This document shows, piece by piece, positions 1 through 7,942 of a stretch of DNA of 64,000 bases; position 1 is the first letter of the stretch, and each line of letters begins with the position of its first letter. Both the position numbers and the translations under genes were made by a program. The notes below the pieces were generated by a model. It was not told where the DNA came from, made no database searches, and saw only the letters and a program-made list of their open reading frames with translations. Origin of the DNA: Vibrio sp. FE10. Lineage in GTDB: Bacteria; Pseudomonadota; Gammaproteobacteria; Enterobacterales; Vibrionaceae. The stretch lies in NCBI RefSeq assembly GCF_030297155.1, contig NZ_AP028067.1:3100001-3164000 (forward strand), in the 5' to 3' direction.

Positions 1-42
1 AAACCCTTTCTCTGCGGCTTTCTTTATCTGTAAAGGAAACAT
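1..42 (-). CDS. TadE/TadF-like pilus protein, N-terminal fragment
   Basis: Only the first 14 codons are in the window; the gene runs off the left edge. On the minus strand a strong ribosome site (GGAGGGACAGG) lies directly before the ATG at 42-40, and translation begins MFPLQIKKAAEKGF. A basic stretch ending in a KG pair resembles the leader of TadE/TadF pseudopilins, which is cleaved next to a glycine. It starts 11 bases after the stop of the TadE-like gene upstream, so the two are almost certainly co-transcribed. The family is inferred from the context and the short leader only; the start is well supported. Confidence 0.5.
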   Translation of the reverse strand, partial: MFPLQIKKAAEKGF

Positions 43-53
43 CCTGTCCCTCC

Positions 54-548
54 TTAAAAAGCTTCGTTTTTCATTGCCGCGCTAACGGTAAATTTAAACT
101 TCCCGTCATCAAGCAAAACATACATATAAGGATTTACAGATGGCCACTCGCAATCAAGATGAATAGAAATAATGTCTCCTGAGCCACCAAAGCCAGTGAC
201 TGCGTTGCCATAGACATCTTCAACACGTATGTTTTGGACATCCATCACTTTGTCGAGCAAACCGCTCGAGGATTGAGAAATTTTTTCTAATATTGCTGCT
301 TCGCGGTCACTCGACGCATCAGGATCCAGATCAGAACGACCTGTGATGGCATATCTTGCGCCCTCTCTTGCCGAATGTTGCATGGTCAATTTAACAAACC
401 CATAAATACCAAGATCGACAACCGTTAAGAAAAGCGCAAAAAACAGGCTCACCACAACCGTAAACTCGATAATAGCGATGCCTTTCATTTTTGATTTTAA
501 ACTGCTTCGGAAACGGCTACGCTCCGAAACTCTTAAAATAGATTTCAT
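54..548 (-). CDS. TadE-like pseudopilin of a Tad/Flp pilus locus
   Basis: A small membrane protein of the TadE type, a minor pseudopilin needed for assembly of Flp/Tad adhesion pili. A basic leader is followed by the sequence KGIAIIEF and then a hydrophobic segment of about 20 residues. The glycine with a glutamate five residues later is the usual prepilin-peptidase pattern. The rest is a periplasmic domain containing the AREGARYA motif typical of TadE/TadF/TadG. I use the ATG at 548, behind a G-rich ribosome site. An ATG at 575 would add nine residues but has its SD-like sequence too close. The second pseudopilin follows after 11 bases, so this is one end of a tad operon. Confidence 0.7.
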   Translation of the reverse strand: MKSILRVSERSRFRSSLKSKMKGIAIIEFTVVVSLFFALFLTVVDLGIYGFVKLTMQHSAREGARYAITGRSDLDPDASSDREAAILEKISQSSSGLLDKVMDVQNIRVEDVYGNAVTGFGGSGDIISIHLDCEWPSVNPYMYVLLDDGKFKFTVSAAMKNEAF

Positions 549-575
549 ACAGCCCCCACCCTCTCGTCTTTCCAT

Positions 576-1073
576 TCACCTTATCTAGCCCAATAGAAAA
601 CCTCAGGAGATATAGAAAAACTGAACACTACATATATAGAACTGACAAATGAGTTACACAAGCGCCATTCAATAAATCAATCTCAACACTATTAATACGG
701 AGATGGATTCAAACTGTTTTTTATTTAATTTAATTTAATTCAATTGCTTATATAAAATTAAAGGGTCTAATAATACATAGTAATTTAATTTTCATTTATT
801 AATCCCCAAAATAACTGTCTGTTTTATATCCATTAGACAAAGAAAGAAAAAAAACATTACGATGCTTGTTTCTATATAAATCAGAGTTTCAGTCTCAAAA
901 ATAAGACAACGTAAATTAAAAACTAAGCATTTAGTTTAGTAGGAATAGGATTTTATAAGTACTCGATGATTAATGGGTAAAGTCAGGCTGGATTAAGCGA
1001 GTACAAATGAATATTGTGGCCGAGATAGAACCAGCGAGACTAGCCTTCACGCTAATGGCTACATAAGTCATGA
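576..1073. other. AT-rich gene-free stretch
   Basis: No coding frame with a convincing start is visible. The stretch is very AT-rich and includes a short run of ATTTA pentamers at 723-742 (three perfect copies and one imperfect). It probably holds the promoter of the tad-type genes on the minus strand and the 3' end of the DUF1127-like gene transcript. No clear terminator hairpin or operator was found. Confidence 0.5.
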
Positions 1074-1265
1074 TTATAAATATTTAGTATAATCAGTTGC
1101 ATCGTTGTTTTCATATTCTAACCCTATGTCTTCTTTCACTCGACGACTCAGCTGTTCCGCACATAAAGCCTTATTCTGTTTCGCCTTAACTTTACCTACT
1201 TTTATATTCTTATTTTTAAATAACTTAGCACCATAAAACCTCGTCCAACTGATTAATACTTCCAT
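1074..1265 (-). CDS. DUF1127-like small protein
   Basis: A 63-residue basic protein whose C-terminal half (LSRRVKEDIGLEY) resembles the DUF1127 signature, a short Arg-rich helix ending in LxDIGL. Members of this family are small, often act in RNA turnover or metabolic adaptation, and are commonly controlled by LysR regulators. Translation starts at the ATG at 1265 behind an AGAGAG ribosome site. The gene is divergent from the LysR gene at 1365, and a perfect palindrome lies between them (1316-1332). The same arrangement recurs at 2327-3587. The match to DUF1127 is weaker than for the second copy, so the family is inferred partly from the shared layout. Confidence 0.55.
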   Translation of the reverse strand: MEVLISWTRFYGAKLFKNKNIKVGKVKAKQNKALCAEQLSRRVKEDIGLEYENNDATDYTKYL

Positions 1266-1315
1266 AATTACTCTCTTGTATTTGCCATCGTTCTGTCGTT
1301 ATTATGAAAACAACC

Positions 1316-1332
1316 TGTTCGATAAGCGAACA
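1316..1332. promoter_or_regulatory. LysR-type operator candidate, copy 1
   Basis: TGTTCGATAAGCGAACA has perfect 6-base inverted arms around a 5-base spacer. It contains a T-N11-A LysR box and lies in the divergent gap between the DUF1127-like gene and its LysR neighbour. It matches the site at 2566-2582 at 13 of 17 positions. Binding by the adjacent LysR protein is inferred. Confidence 0.55.
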
Positions 1333-1364
1333 ACCATTCCTAACAAGAACTATAAGAAGAAGTT

Positions 1365-2270
1365 ATGGACAATAGACTGCGCCACCTTTCCGGACTTCGT
1401 TACTTCGAAGTCGCAGCTCGCTTGAGTAGCTACAGCAAGGCAGCAGAAGAGCTGTTTGTTAGCCAAGCAGCTGTCAGCCAAAAGATCCGTCAGTTAGAGG
1501 CACAACTAGAGTGCAAGCTGTTCATTAGGAAAGGGCGTGAAATGGCATTAACTCAAGAGGGGCGGACTCTCTTCCAACATGTGTCAGATGGATTTAAAGA
1601 GCTTGTTGTCGGATTGAATAAGATTCAGTCTGAACCTTTGCAAGGCGTTATCGTTGTTCGAAGTCCTCCCTCTTTTGCATCTCGTTGGTTGCTGCCGAGG
1701 CTTTGGAAATTCTCAGTCAAGCACCCTGAGATACCAATCAAGATCCTCACTGGGTGTGACACACCAAATTTGAAGCATGGTGAAATTGATGTCGCGATTC
1801 GACAAGGGGAAGATCTGTGTGTTGAACAAGGTTTAGCACTTGAAGTGCTGTTCAACGAACCTCTATATCCCTTTTGCTCTCCCGAGCTCGCCAATTCTTT
1901 GAATTTCACCTCACCAGAACAACTACTTAAGTGTTGGTTAATCCAATTTGAAGGCGGTTGTTTTCCTTGGGAAGAATGGTTCAGACAAGCGAACATTCCA
2001 ATGCAAGACACCGCAGTTCAATGGATGGAGGTGGGAACCTTTGATATGGGGTTAACGACAGTGATGGCGGGCCATGGGGTTTGCCTGGCAACAGATAGCT
2101 TAGCTGGTGACTTTATAGAACGCGGCCTGCTTGTTAAACCGTTTAATATTGGGATGACACCTGGCGTTCAAGTTAACTTATGTTTTGATCCTAGCTCACC
2201 GAGAAAAGAGCGTATTGCGGCGTTTACTGAATGGCTGCATGAAGAAGTTTCTGATATCTCAAAGATCTAG
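1365..2270 (+). CDS. LysR-family transcriptional regulator (GcvA-like), copy 1
   Basis: A 301-residue LysR protein. Residues 5-65 form the winged helix-turn-helix (FEVAARLSSYSKAAEELF, then SQAAVSQKIRQLE). The remainder is the type-2 periplasmic-binding-protein effector domain. Length and sequence fit the GcvA-like subgroup. The start at 1365 has an AAGAAG ribosome site. It is divergent from a DUF1127-like gene with a palindrome between them, which fits autoregulation and control of the small gene. Its closest relative in the window is the LysR protein at 2637, suggesting an old local duplication. In Brucella and Agrobacterium a related LysR, VtlR, controls DUF1127 genes; extending that to this pair is inference. 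The effector is unknown. Confidence 0.85.
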   Translation: MDNRLRHLSGLRYFEVAARLSSYSKAAEELFVSQAAVSQKIRQLEAQLECKLFIRKGREMALTQEGRTLFQHVSDGFKELVVGLNKIQSEPLQGVIVVRSPPSFASRWLLPRLWKFSVKHPEIPIKILTGCDTPNLKHGEIDVAIRQGEDLCVEQGLALEVLFNEPLYPFCSPELANSLNFTSPEQLLKCWLIQFEGGCFPWEEWFRQANIPMQDTAVQWMEVGTFDMGLTTVMAGHGVCLATDSLAGDFIERGLLVKPFNIGMTPGVQVNLCFDPSSPRKERIAAFTEWLHEEVSDISKI

Positions 2271-2326
2271 CATTGGTTTTGGCGTAACTCCTCCTAAAAA
2301 GAAAGAGTTACGTCTGATCATCTTAA

Positions 2327-2533
2327 TCATTCCCAAAATGCTTTTCTCACCTCTTCATTAGCCTGGCCTCGGGTAATACCAACATCTTCAAGCAAATGAG
2401 CCGACAGTTCAGCTAGGTGCTTTCTCGTTCTACGGTTCTGAAGATACAGTTTAAATTTAGAATAGAATTTCTTAACTGACAATGATGAAAAGAATGCTTG
2501 ATGACTATTTTTTCCCGCAGTTATTGTATTCAT
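2327..2533 (-). CDS. DUF1127 domain-containing small protein
   Basis: A 68-residue protein with a typical C-terminal DUF1127 domain: a basic helix (KLYLQNRRTRKHLAEL) followed by SAHLLEDVGITRGQANEEV. The ATG at 2533 is chosen because AGGAGA sits seven bases upstream. A longer reading to 2617 would run through the divergent regulatory region. It is transcribed away from the LysR gene at 2637, with a palindrome (2566-2582) between them. The family's function is not settled; roles in RNA maturation and in phosphate, carbon or stress adaptation have been reported in alphaproteobacteria. Confidence 0.8.
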   Translation of the reverse strand: MNTITAGKNSHQAFFSSLSVKKFYSKFKLYLQNRRTRKHLAELSAHLLEDVGITRGQANEEVRKAFWE

Positions 2534-2565
2534 AACCTTTCTCCTATTGATTGCCTGCTTTGTTA

Positions 2566-2582
2566 TGGTCAATAATCGACCA
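2566..2582. promoter_or_regulatory. LysR-type operator candidate, copy 2
   Basis: TGGTCAATAATCGACCA has perfect 5-base inverted arms around a 7-base spacer and sits 33 bases before the DUF1127 start and 54 bases before the LysR GTG. It shares 13 of 17 positions with the palindrome at 1316-1332, including the central ATAA. This supports a common ancestral operator. Binding is inferred, not shown. Confidence 0.5.
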
Positions 2583-2636
2583 ACAACGTACTTACGACAA
2601 ACGATAGATACTGGCATTCAGTTAAGGAAAACTAAT

Positions 2637-3587
2637 GTGAGAGAACGCACCCCACCATTCCAAGGGATCTACTATTTTTATACTGCGGCTGAAACTGGCA
2701 GTTTTAAGCTCGCAGCAGAAAAGCTATTTGTCACGGCGGCTGCCGTCAGCCAACAAATTCGCCAACTTGAAGAGTGGTTAGGTGCAGACTTGTTTATTCG
2801 TCAGCACCGAAAAATAGTACTCACTCATGAAGGTGAAGTGCTTTACCTGCAAGCTAAGAAAGGCTTTGCCCACATTCAAGATGGTGTGAGACGAATTAAC
2901 CAAGACCCAAACCCTACTCAACTGTCTATTTCAACCGTGCCATCATTTGCCCAACACTGGTTGGTGCCTAGAATTGGCGACTTTCGCGATCGTCACCCAG
3001 ATCTATCCATGTTGATTGAACCGACCAACAAGCTCGTGACGTTTGAAGATTCTAATGTCGATGTCTGCGTTCGATATGGTCATGGTAATTATCCAAACAT
3101 TGAATCGCGTTGGTTAATGGACGAAGTGGTTTACCCTGTCTGCCACCCCATCTACCAAGAGAAGCATGGTATTTATGGCATCGACGATCTACACAAAGCA
3201 GAGCTAATTGAAGACCGCTGGCCTGATATGGATTGGAATCTATGGTTAGATGTTGTGGGAGCGAAAGCAGGACGCTCATCACTGCAATTTGATGGTTCGC
3301 ATTTTGTTTTGGAAGGTGCGCTATCCGTTCAAGGTGTCGCACTGGTTAAGCACAGCTTGGTTTATCGGTATTTGCAGGAAAAGAAGCTGGTACGGATAGG
3401 TAACATCGCACTTAGGCCCAAATACAATTATTTCCTATGTGCGCCAGCGGGATATTTTCATCGTGAGAAAATCAAACGCTTTGAAGCTTGGATGCAAAGT
3501 CAGGTTCAGTTGTTTGGAAATAAAGGTCGAGAAGAACTTTCTATTATCGAGACAGATTACGAGCTGAAATGGTCTGATAATTCATAA
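2637..3587 (+). CDS. LysR-family transcriptional regulator (GcvA-like), copy 2
   Basis: A LysR regulator of 316 residues from a GTG start at 2637, which has AAGGAAAA about nine bases upstream. An ATG at 2547 would give 346 residues but would cover the divergent promoter and the operator candidate, and that extra sequence does not look like LysR. The helix-turn-helix contains FYTAAETGSFKLAAEKLF and TAAAVSQQIRQLEEWLG; an effector-binding domain follows. It resembles the LysR at 1365 through the DNA-binding domain and into the effector domain (PSFAQHWLVPRIGDF against PSFASRWLLPRLWKF). Its likely targets are itself and the adjacent DUF1127 gene; the ligand is unknown. Confidence 0.85.
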   Translation: MRERTPPFQGIYYFYTAAETGSFKLAAEKLFVTAAAVSQQIRQLEEWLGADLFIRQHRKIVLTHEGEVLYLQAKKGFAHIQDGVRRINQDPNPTQLSISTVPSFAQHWLVPRIGDFRDRHPDLSMLIEPTNKLVTFEDSNVDVCVRYGHGNYPNIESRWLMDEVVYPVCHPIYQEKHGIYGIDDLHKAELIEDRWPDMDWNLWLDVVGAKAGRSSLQFDGSHFVLEGALSVQGVALVKHSLVYRYLQEKKLVRIGNIALRPKYNYFLCAPAGYFHREKIKRFEAWMQSQVQLFGNKGREELSIIETDYELKWSDNS

Positions 3588-3632
3588 AGCGAAACTGATA
3601 TACTGAGCTCAAATAAATGGCGAGAACATCTC

Positions 3633-3845
3633 ATGACACAAGACAATAATCCACTTCACGGTATCACTCTACAGAAGCTACTGACAGAATTGGTTGAACA
3701 TTACGGTTGGGAAGAGTTGAGTTACATGGTGAACATCAACTGTTTCAAAAAAGACCCAAGCATTAAATCTAGCTTAAAGTTTTTGCGTAAAACAGACTGG
3801 GCTCGTGCCAAAGTAGAGCAGATTTACATTGATTTGAAACGCTAG
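3633..3845 (+). CDS. VF530-family (DUF2132) small DNA-binding-like protein
   Basis: A 70-residue protein matching the VF530/DUF2132 family: [20 protein letters not shown], then a central [18 protein letters not shown] and a C-terminal [12 protein letters not shown] structure of the Vibrio fischeri founder shows a small helical fold suggested to bind DNA; no pathway is firmly assigned. The gene stands alone, 45 bases after the LysR gene and on the same strand, so read-through from it is possible. A perfect hairpin (3877-3897) lies just downstream but lacks a strong T tract. Confidence 0.8.
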   Translation: MTQDNNPLHGITLQKLLTELVEHYGWEELSYMVNINCFKKDPSIKSSLKFLRKTDWARAKVEQIYIDLKR

Positions 3846-3876
3846 TCCCTCTCTTTTTAGCTCTATCTAAATTTGT

Positions 3877-3897
3877 CCCGTACTCACTTAGTACGGG
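3877..3897 (+). terminator. Hairpin after the VF530-type gene
   Basis: CCCGTACT and AGTACGGG form a perfect 8-bp stem with a 5-base loop, 32 bases after the stop. No T run follows on either strand, so intrinsic termination is uncertain. Confidence 0.35.
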
Positions 3898-3957
3898 GCT
3901 AATCACATGAATGTTGAGCTAATCAACTAAACCCCTGTGTCTACTTTTTAAGGGCCA

Positions 3958-4001
<44 letters not shown>

Positions 4002-4017
4002 GTATGTTACAAGCAAC

Positions 4018-4053
4018 AAAAAGCCCCGCAAGCTTTCACTTGCGGGGCTTTTT
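4018..4053 (-). terminator. Terminator of the EF-G gene
   Basis: A 15-bp perfect stem (AAAAAGCCCCGCAAG with its complement) and a 6-base loop, with T runs on both strands. It lies 24 bases after the EF-G stop and could also stop rightward transcription. Confidence 0.9.
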
Positions 4054-4076
4054 TAGTTAATTTAGAAAAGGGCTAA

Positions 4077-6164
4077 TTACTTACCAGCTTCTTTTTCTGC
4101 TTTAACTTTAGCGATTACTTCTTCTGCCACGTTCATTGGACATGGAGAGTACTGTGCGAATTCCATAGAGAATTGGCCACGGCCTGAAGTAATTGTACGT
4201 AGGTGACCGATGTAACCAAACATTTCTGAAAGTGGTACGTCAGCTTTAATACGAACGCCAGTTACGCCAGCTTGTTGATCTTTGATCATGCCACGACGAC
4301 GGTTAAGGTCACCGATAACATCACCAACGTGATCTTCTGGAGTAAATACGTCAACGTTCATGATTGGCTCAAGAAGTTGCGCGCCAGCTTTAGGCATAGA
4401 TTGACGGAATGCACCTTTCGCTGCGATTTCAAATGCGATTGCAGATGAATCGACTGCGTGGAAACCACCATCGTAAAGTTCAACTTCAACGTCTAGCGTA
4501 GGGAAGCCAGCTAGTACGCCGTTTTCCATCATGCCAGCAAAGCCTTTCTCAACAGCAGGCCAGAATTCTTTAGGTACGTTACCGCCAACAACTTTTGAAG
4601 AGAACGTAAAGCCAGAACCAGGTTCGCCAGGCTTGATACGGTAATCGATCTTACCGAATTGACCAGAACCACCAGACTGTTTCTTATGCGTGTAGCTATC
4701 TTCAATTGCTTGAGTGATAGTTTCACGGTAAGCAACTTGAGGAGCACCAACTGTTAGGTCAACGCCGTAAGTACGCTTAAGGATATCTACCTTGATGTCT
4801 AGGTGAAGCTCACCCATACCTTTCAGGATAGTTTCGCCAGTTTCTTCGTCAGTTTCAACTTGGAAAGATGGATCTTCTGCAACCATTTTACCGATCGCGA
4901 TACCCATTTTCTCAGAACCGCCTTTATCTTTTGGAGATACAGCGATAGAGATTACTGGAGTTGGGAAAACCATTGGCTCAAGCGTTACTTGATCTTTAGG
5001 ATCACATAGAGTGTGACCTGTTTGCACGTTCTTCATACCAACGATCGCAATGATGTCACCAGCTTGTGCGCTAGTTAGTTCGTTACGGTCATCAGCTTGC
5101 ATCTCAACCATACGGCCAACACGCTCAGTTTTACCTGTGAATGAGTTAAGGATCGTGTCGCCTTTGTTCAATTTACCAGAGTAAATACGAACGAAAGTTA
5201 GAGCACCGAAACGGTCATCCATGATTTTGAATGCAAGAGCTTTAAACGTTTCTTCAGTAGAAACGATAGCGTGCTTACCAGTTTCTTCACCGTTCTCATC
5301 CATTAGAGGTTGAGGATCAACTTCAGTTGGAGAAGGTAGGTAATCTACAACAGCGTCAAGGATGATTTGAACACCCTTGTTCTTGAATGCAGAACCACAG
5401 TAAGTTGGGAAGAACGCTAGGTCACGAGTACCTTTACGGATACAACGCTTGATGTCTTCGATAGAAGGCTCTTCACCTTCCATGTAAGCTTCCATTAGGT
5501 CATCGTCTTGCTCTACAGCAGTTTCGATTAGCTCTTCACGGTATTGCTCTACGTCGTCTACCATGTCCGCAGGAACATCTAGGATTTCGTAGTTTTCAGG
5601 AAGACCAGTGTCATCCCAAACGTATGCTTTACGGCTTAGAAGGTCTACAACACCCACGAATTCATCTTCGCGGCCGATTGGTAGAACCATAACTAGAGGA
5701 GTTGCGCCTAGAACGTTTTTAACTTGGTCAACAACGTTGTAGAAATCTGCACCCATACGGTCTAGTTTGTTAACGAAGATCAGACGAGATACTTCTGATT
5801 CGTTAGCGTAGCGCCAGTTAGTTTCTGATTGTGGTTCAACACCACCAGAACCACAGAATACACCGATACCGCCATCAAGTACTTTAAGAGAACGGTATAC
5901 TTCAACTGTGAAGTCAACGTGTCCAGGAGTATCGATAACGTTTAGACGGTGACCGTTCCAGAAACAGCTTACAGCTGCTGATTGGATAGTAATTCCGCGC
6001 TCAGCTTCCTGTTCCATGAAGTCAGTAGTTGATTCGCCATCATGTACTTCACCAGTCTTGTGGATCTGACCAGTTAGCTTAAGGATACGCTCAGTGGTAG
6101 TTGTTTTACCCGCATCAACGTGCGCGAAAATACCAATGTTTCTGTATTTCGATAAATCTGCCAT
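4077..6164 (-). CDS. fusA2: Translation elongation factor G, stand-alone paralogue (EF-G 2)
   Basis: A ribosomal translocase GTPase of 695 residues. The P-loop AHVDAGKTT is at residues 14-22, followed by the switch region with RGITIQSA, the DTPGH motif and [10 protein letters not shown]. Domains II to V follow, including the C-terminal [14 protein letters not shown] region. The P-loop surroundings ([21 protein letters not shown]) and the single-gene setting, away from rpsL, rpsG and tuf, match the second EF-G found in Vibrio, Shewanella and Pseudomonas rather than the str-operon copy. EF-G paralogues can specialise in translocation or in ribosome recycling; which applies here cannot be told. 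The symbol is given because of context, since the other copy lies outside the window. Confidence 0.9.
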   Translation of the reverse strand: MADLSKYRNIGIFAHVDAGKTTTTERILKLTGQIHKTGEVHDGESTTDFMEQEAERGITIQSAAVSCFWNGHRLNVIDTPGHVDFTVEVYRSLKVLDGGIGVFCGSGGVEPQSETNWRYANESEVSRLIFVNKLDRMGADFYNVVDQVKNVLGATPLVMVLPIGREDEFVGVVDLLSRKAYVWDDTGLPENYEILDVPADMVDDVEQYREELIETAVEQDDDLMEAYMEGEEPSIEDIKRCIRKGTRDLAFFPTYCGSAFKNKGVQIILDAVVDYLPSPTEVDPQPLMDENGEETGKHAIVSTEETFKALAFKIMDDRFGALTFVRIYSGKLNKGDTILNSFTGKTERVGRMVEMQADDRNELTSAQAGDIIAIVGMKNVQTGHTLCDPKDQVTLEPMVFPTPVISIAVSPKDKGGSEKMGIAIGKMVAEDPSFQVETDEETGETILKGMGELHLDIKVDILKRTYGVDLTVGAPQVAYRETITQAIEDSYTHKKQSGGSGQFGKIDYRIKPGEPGSGFTFSSKVVGGNVPKEFWPAVEKGFAGMMENGVLAGFPTLDVEVELYDGGFHAVDSSAIAFEIAAKGAFRQSMPKAGAQLLEPIMNVDVFTPEDHVGDVIGDLNRRRGMIKDQQAGVTGVRIKADVPLSEMFGYIGHLRTITSGRGQFSMEFAQYSPCPMNVAEEVIAKVKAEKEAGK

Positions 6165-6252
6165 TGTCTTACTCTGTTAATAGGATATAAAATGCGCGCA
6201 GAGTATATCACAATCTGTGAGGACTGATAGCTTTGCATGCATTTGGGACTAA

Positions 6253-6289
6253 AAAACTTTGCCTTTTCGTAACAAAAACGAAAAGGCAA
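6253..6289 (-). terminator. Terminator of radA
   Basis: TTGCCTTTTCGT and ACGAAAAGGCAA pair perfectly over 12 bp around a 7-base loop. A T-rich tract follows on the minus strand, about 110 bases after the radA stop. Confidence 0.7.
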
Positions 6290-6398
6290 TCTGTAGAAAC
6301 AATCTAAATGATTGTTAGGTTTAGTGCTAACCTAAAGCGCAATTAGCGTTCAAGTTAGACTGATTTTCTGCTGTATAGAGTAGCTGAAGTGAGCTCAA

Positions 6399-7781
6399 TT
6401 ACAACTCATCAAAAGCATTAATTGCCTCTGATAATTTTTTGACCCCGTGGATCTGCATTCCAGGAATGCCGCCTTTAGGCATGTTCGCAGCAGGTACTAT
6501 CGCCCGCTTAAAACCGTGCTTAAACGCTTCATTCAAACGCTCTTGTCCACTTGGTACTGGTCGAATCTCACCCGCAAGGCCTACTTCACCAAACACAACC
6601 ACATCTTTCGGTAGTGCTCGGTCTCTAAAGCTAGAAAGTAACGCCATCACTAATGCTAGATCTGCGCTAGTTTCGGTTACTTTAACACCACCGACGACAT
6701 TCACAAACACATCTTGGTCAGCCATTTGTAAGCCGCCGTGTTTATGCAGCACAGCTAATAACAATGACAGTCGATTTTGCTCAAGACCAACCGCGACACG
6801 ACGCGGGTTTGCCAGCTGCGAATAGTCCACCAGCGCTTGGATTTCAACAAGAAGTGGACGCGTCCCTTCCCATACCACCATCACTGAACTGCCTGATGTT
6901 TCTTCTTCGCCGCGAGACAAGAAAATAGCAGATGGATTGCTGACTTCTTTAAGGCCTTGGCCTGTCATTGCAAACACCCCCAATTCATTGACCGCACCAA
7001 AACGGTTCTTGTGACTGCGCAGCGTTCTAAAGCGGCTATCAGTTCCGCCATCCAATAGAACAGAACAGTCAATAATGTGTTCAAGTACCTTGGGGCCAGC
7101 CAGTGTACCGTCTTTAGTTACATGTCCAACTAAGAACACAGCAACGTTATTCTGTTTCGCATAGCGCGTTAGTGCGGTTGCTGACTCACGAACTTGAGCA
7201 ACACTGCCTGGCGATGATTGAACATCAGCGACATGCATAACTTGGATCGAGTCGATAACCATTATCTTAGGTTGCTCTTTCTCGGCGACCTGGCAGATTT
7301 TGTCTACGTTGGTTTCAGAGAGCATTTTTAAGTGCTCTTTTGGTAAGCCCAACCGAGAGGCACGCATCGCTACCTGCTGTAAGGATTCTTCCCCAGTGAC
7401 ATAGAGAGTCGGTAATTGCGAAGAAAGCTGACACATGGTCTGCAGTAACAGGGTTGATTTACCGGCACCGGGATTACCACCGATCAGAATCGCAGCGCCA
7501 GGAACGACACCGCCACCAAGTACGCGGTCGAGCTCTTTAAAGCCGCTACTAAAACGAGGTACTTCTTGTAGATCAATCTCAGAGAGAGTTTGAACCGAAG
7601 ATTCCGTTGCGCCACCCGCGTAACCACCACTGAGTCGTTCATTACGCGCAACTTGAGGTGAAGCAGCTAACCTAACTTCGGTAATCGTGTTCCAAGCACC
7701 ACATGCATTGCACTGTCCTTGCCAACGTGGAAAGTCAGCACCACAGTCATTACACACATATGCTCGTTTTGCCTTAGCCAT
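6399..7781 (-). CDS. radA: DNA repair protein RadA
   Basis: A 460-residue RecA-related ATPase that processes recombination intermediates (branch migration) in DNA repair. It has an N-terminal C4 zinc finger (Cys10, 13, 24 and 27: VCNDCGADF and CNACGAW), a Walker A motif GGNPGAGKST near residue 102, the RadA-specific KNRFG motif, and a C-terminal Lon-protease-like domain. The start has a GAGGT ribosome site. The length equals that of the E. coli protein. It is divergent from the PilZ gene at 7943 and lies upstream of the EF-G paralogue, with a terminator in between. Confidence 0.97.
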   Translation of the reverse strand: MAKAKRAYVCNDCGADFPRWQGQCNACGAWNTITEVRLAASPQVARNERLSGGYAGGATESSVQTLSEIDLQEVPRFSSGFKELDRVLGGGVVPGAAILIGGNPGAGKSTLLLQTMCQLSSQLPTLYVTGEESLQQVAMRASRLGLPKEHLKMLSETNVDKICQVAEKEQPKIMVIDSIQVMHVADVQSSPGSVAQVRESATALTRYAKQNNVAVFLVGHVTKDGTLAGPKVLEHIIDCSVLLDGGTDSRFRTLRSHKNRFGAVNELGVFAMTGQGLKEVSNPSAIFLSRGEEETSGSSVMVVWEGTRPLLVEIQALVDYSQLANPRRVAVGLEQNRLSLLLAVLHKHGGLQMADQDVFVNVVGGVKVTETSADLALVMALLSSFRDRALPKDVVVFGEVGLAGEIRPVPSGQERLNEAFKHGFKRAIVPAANMPKGGIPGMQIHGVKKLSEAINAFDEL

Positions 7782-7942
7782 AAAACCTCAATAATTTACT
7801 CAGTTACACAATGATGTTGTCAATTTGTGACTTATTTGACCGTACGGGTGAAAATAAAAGTTGCAGTCATACCACTTATACTTAAAGATCGATTTAAACT
7901 AGTCGATAACATAAACGTACCGTCCATTCTAACAAGAAAAGT

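Noticed and set aside
1625..2011. A 128-codon open frame antisense to the first LysR gene
   Set aside because: It is a shadow of the LysR frame, has no ribosome site and no family features.
2282..2312. Terminator between the first LysR gene and the DUF1127 gene
   Set aside because: The stem (GCGTAACTC with GAGTTACGT) has a 13-base loop and no clear T run, so it was not called.
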